Source of the DNA: an uncultured Acidobacteriota bacterium
Lineage (GTDB): Bacteria > Acidobacteriota > Vicinamibacteria > Vicinamibacterales > SCN-69-37
Assembly: GCA_937880585.1 (NCBI GenBank)
Contig: CALFMR010000317.1
Coordinates: 1 to 6,075, forward strand
Direction of reading: 5' to 3'
DNA: 6,075 nt
A program made the position numbers and the translations under genes. Of this stretch, positions 5,437-6,075 are shown piece by piece (within the stretch, counting starts at the first letter, position 1; each line of letters starts with the position of its first letter). The notes under the pieces are model-generated. The model was not told the origin of the DNA. It did not search any database and worked only from the letters and a program-made list of their open reading frames with translations.

Positions 5437-6075
5437 ATGCGTGAGTGGCGAGTGCGAATGGCTATTGGTGCGGTCGCGGCCGTCGCGATCGTGTACGGCG
5501 TGCGGCACGCCGCGCGAGCCCAGGGCGCGGCATGGCCGCCGCCCGTGAGCCAGGCTCCCGAAGGCGGCGCGCCCCTGTCGCCCGCCGACGAAGCGAAGAC
5601 GATGGTGCTGCCGCCCGGTTATCACGTGCAGCTCGTCGCGAGCGAGCCGACCGTCATCGATCCGATCGCGATCGACTTCGACGCCGACGGCCGCCTGTGG
5701 GTGCTCGAGATGCCGGGCTTCGCGATGGACGCGCAGATGCGCGACTCGCACGACCCGATCTGCCGCGCCGTCGTGCTCGAGGACACCGACGGCGATGGCG
5801 TGATGGACAAGCGCACGGTCTTCGCCGACGGCCGCCCCCGCCTCATCCAGGTCAAGGACATCAATCTCGACGCCGAATTCGCTCCGCACATGCTGTACGT
5901 GACCAATGAGGACAAGCCGGGCTTCATCGGGCGGCTCGGCTCGGTGCTCGGCGCGGCGGGGGTGAATATCGCCGCCTTCGCGCTCGGCCGCAGCCGTCCG
6001 GGGGCCGACGCCATCGCGCTGGTCGAGGTGGACGGCGCCGTCCCCGACACGGTGCTGGGTGAAATCCGCAAGCTG
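5437..6075 (+). CDS. Open frame: secreted PVC-type dehydrogenase-domain N-terminus joined in frame to a SerA ACT domain (probable chimera); runs off the window
   Basis: The frame is open for 213 codons to the window edge. An in-frame TAA at 5380-5382 bounds it upstream; the ATG at 5437 has only a weak AGG before it, and ATG at 5458 is an alternative. Residues 1-28 look like a Sec signal peptide: basic start, hydrophobic 9-22, and A-R-A before Q29. Residues about 55-132 match the PVC-type/membrane-bound dehydrogenase (glucose-sorbosone-like propeller) start: L-P-P-G-Y-H-V-Q-L-V-A-S-E-P, then D-A-D-G-R-L-W-V-L-E-M and the Ca-binding-like D-T-D-G-D-G-V-M-D (116-124). Such proteins usually continue for several hundred residues and may end in HEAT repeats and cytochrome c. 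Here, after T-V-F-A-D-G (127-132), the text becomes SerA C-terminus. A periplasmic propeller start joined to a cytosolic regulatory domain makes little sense, so I suspect a misassembly or chimeric clone; a real fusion is not excluded. Confidence 0.6.
   Translation, partial: MREWRVRMAIGAVAAVAIVYGVRHAARAQGAAWPPPVSQAPEGGAPLSPADEAKTMVLPPGYHVQLVASEPTVIDPIAIDFDADGRLWVLEMPGFAMDAQMRDSHDPICRAVVLEDTDGDGVMDKRTVFADGRPRLIQVKDINLDAEFAPHMLYVTNEDKPGFIGRLGSVLGAAGVNIAAFALGRSRPGADAIALVEVDGAVPDTVLGEIRKL
5815..6075 (+). other. serA: D-3-phosphoglycerate dehydrogenase (SerA) C-terminal ACT-domain segment, probably from another locus or genome
   Basis: SerA makes 3-phosphohydroxypyruvate in serine synthesis; its C-terminal ACT domain can bind serine for feedback control. 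Residues 133-213 of the frame starting at 5437 read as the end of an alphaproteobacterial-type long SerA: R-P-R-L-I-Q-V-K-D-I-N-L-D-A-E-F, M-L-Y-V-T-N-E-D-K-P-G-F-I-G-R, then G-V-N-I-A-A-F-A-L-G-R and the late L-G-E-I-R-K-L. The catalytic and NAD-binding domains are missing. SerA proteins also carry a segment close to T-V-F-x-D-G just before R-P-R, so the shared block at 5815-5832 belongs equally well to both families. All three Asn codons here are AAT and three of nine Gly codons are GGG, whereas the isomerase-like gene uses AAC for 8 of 9 Asn. The sample is small, but it fits a different source. Confidence 0.75.

Noticed and set aside
3639..5444. Long plus-strand open frames (146 and 362 codons) opposite the FAD dehydrogenase gene.
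   Set aside because: They are Arg/Asp/Ala-rich antisense shadows of a gene with complete family motifs on the minus strand.
5876..5881. GAATTC (EcoRI site) near the SerA junction, suggesting a cloning ligation scar.
   Set aside because: The site lies inside the conserved SerA segment D-A-E-F-A-P, more than 40 nt after the family switch, so it is ordinary coding sequence and not the joint.
3681..6075. A serA plus D-2-hydroxyglutarate dehydrogenase pair, a known metabolic partnership in which D2HGDH removes the by-product of SerA.
   Set aside because: The serA portion is only a C-terminal tail joined to an unrelated secreted domain, and the FAD gene is on the opposite strand. The adjacency is probably an artefact of the chimeric join.
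1..6075. tRNA, rRNA, CRISPR array, insertion sequence or phage defence system.
   Set aside because: No cloverleaf, rRNA signature, regularly spaced repeat array, transposase or defence-protein motif was seen on either strand.

Overview
The window is high-GC bacterial DNA (about two-thirds G+C by eye) with dense, well-formed genes. Urease genes sit next to a Tat-signal sugar phosphate isomerase/epimerase-like protein and a PVC-type (membrane-bound dehydrogenase) N-terminal domain. This combination suggests a soil Acidobacteriota-like organism, perhaps of the Vicinamibacteria type, and probably an environmental or metagenomic contig. The taxonomic guess is an inference from gene families, not a search result.

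Layout. (1) Positions 1-2425, plus strand: the 3' half of a urease operon, namely the catalytic alpha subunit ureC (5' end cut off by the window), ureF overlapping it in TAATG, and ureG after a 54-nt gap. No ureE lies between ureC and ureF, and no ureD follows ureG. UreG has a His/Asp-rich N-terminus that may partly fill the nickel-handling role. An 11-bp perfect inverted repeat lies inside the 3' end of ureG. (2) Positions 2426-2548: a spacer with a candidate sigma70-type promoter whose -35 hexamer lies inside a 6-bp inverted repeat. (3) Positions 2549-3592, plus strand: a Tat-signal TIM-barrel protein interrupted by a Gly/Arg/Ala/Pro low-complexity insert. (4) Positions 3601-3666: two REP-like hairpin units facing each other between convergent genes, with compensatory stem changes. 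(5) Positions 3681-5072, minus strand: an FAD-dependent D-2-hydroxyacid dehydrogenase of the D-2-hydroxyglutarate dehydrogenase/GlcD type. (6) Positions 5073-5436: a non-coding divergent spacer. (7) From 5437 to the window end, plus strand: an open frame that begins as a secreted PVC-type dehydrogenase-domain protein and then changes, at about 5815-5834, into the C-terminal ACT domain of a cytosolic D-3-phosphoglycerate dehydrogenase (SerA).

How the genes work together. UreC hydrolyses urea, and UreF and UreG deliver Ni2+ and CO2-carbamylation to its active site. The isomerase-like and FAD dehydrogenase genes look like separate carbon-metabolism units that happen to be adjacent. The last frame is most likely a chimera: both protein families have a segment close to T-V-F-A-D-G at exactly the switch point, which is where a short shared word could join two genomes in assembly. 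I do not see a convincing new multi-gene system. The signals most worth checking are the SerA junction and the REP-like pair.
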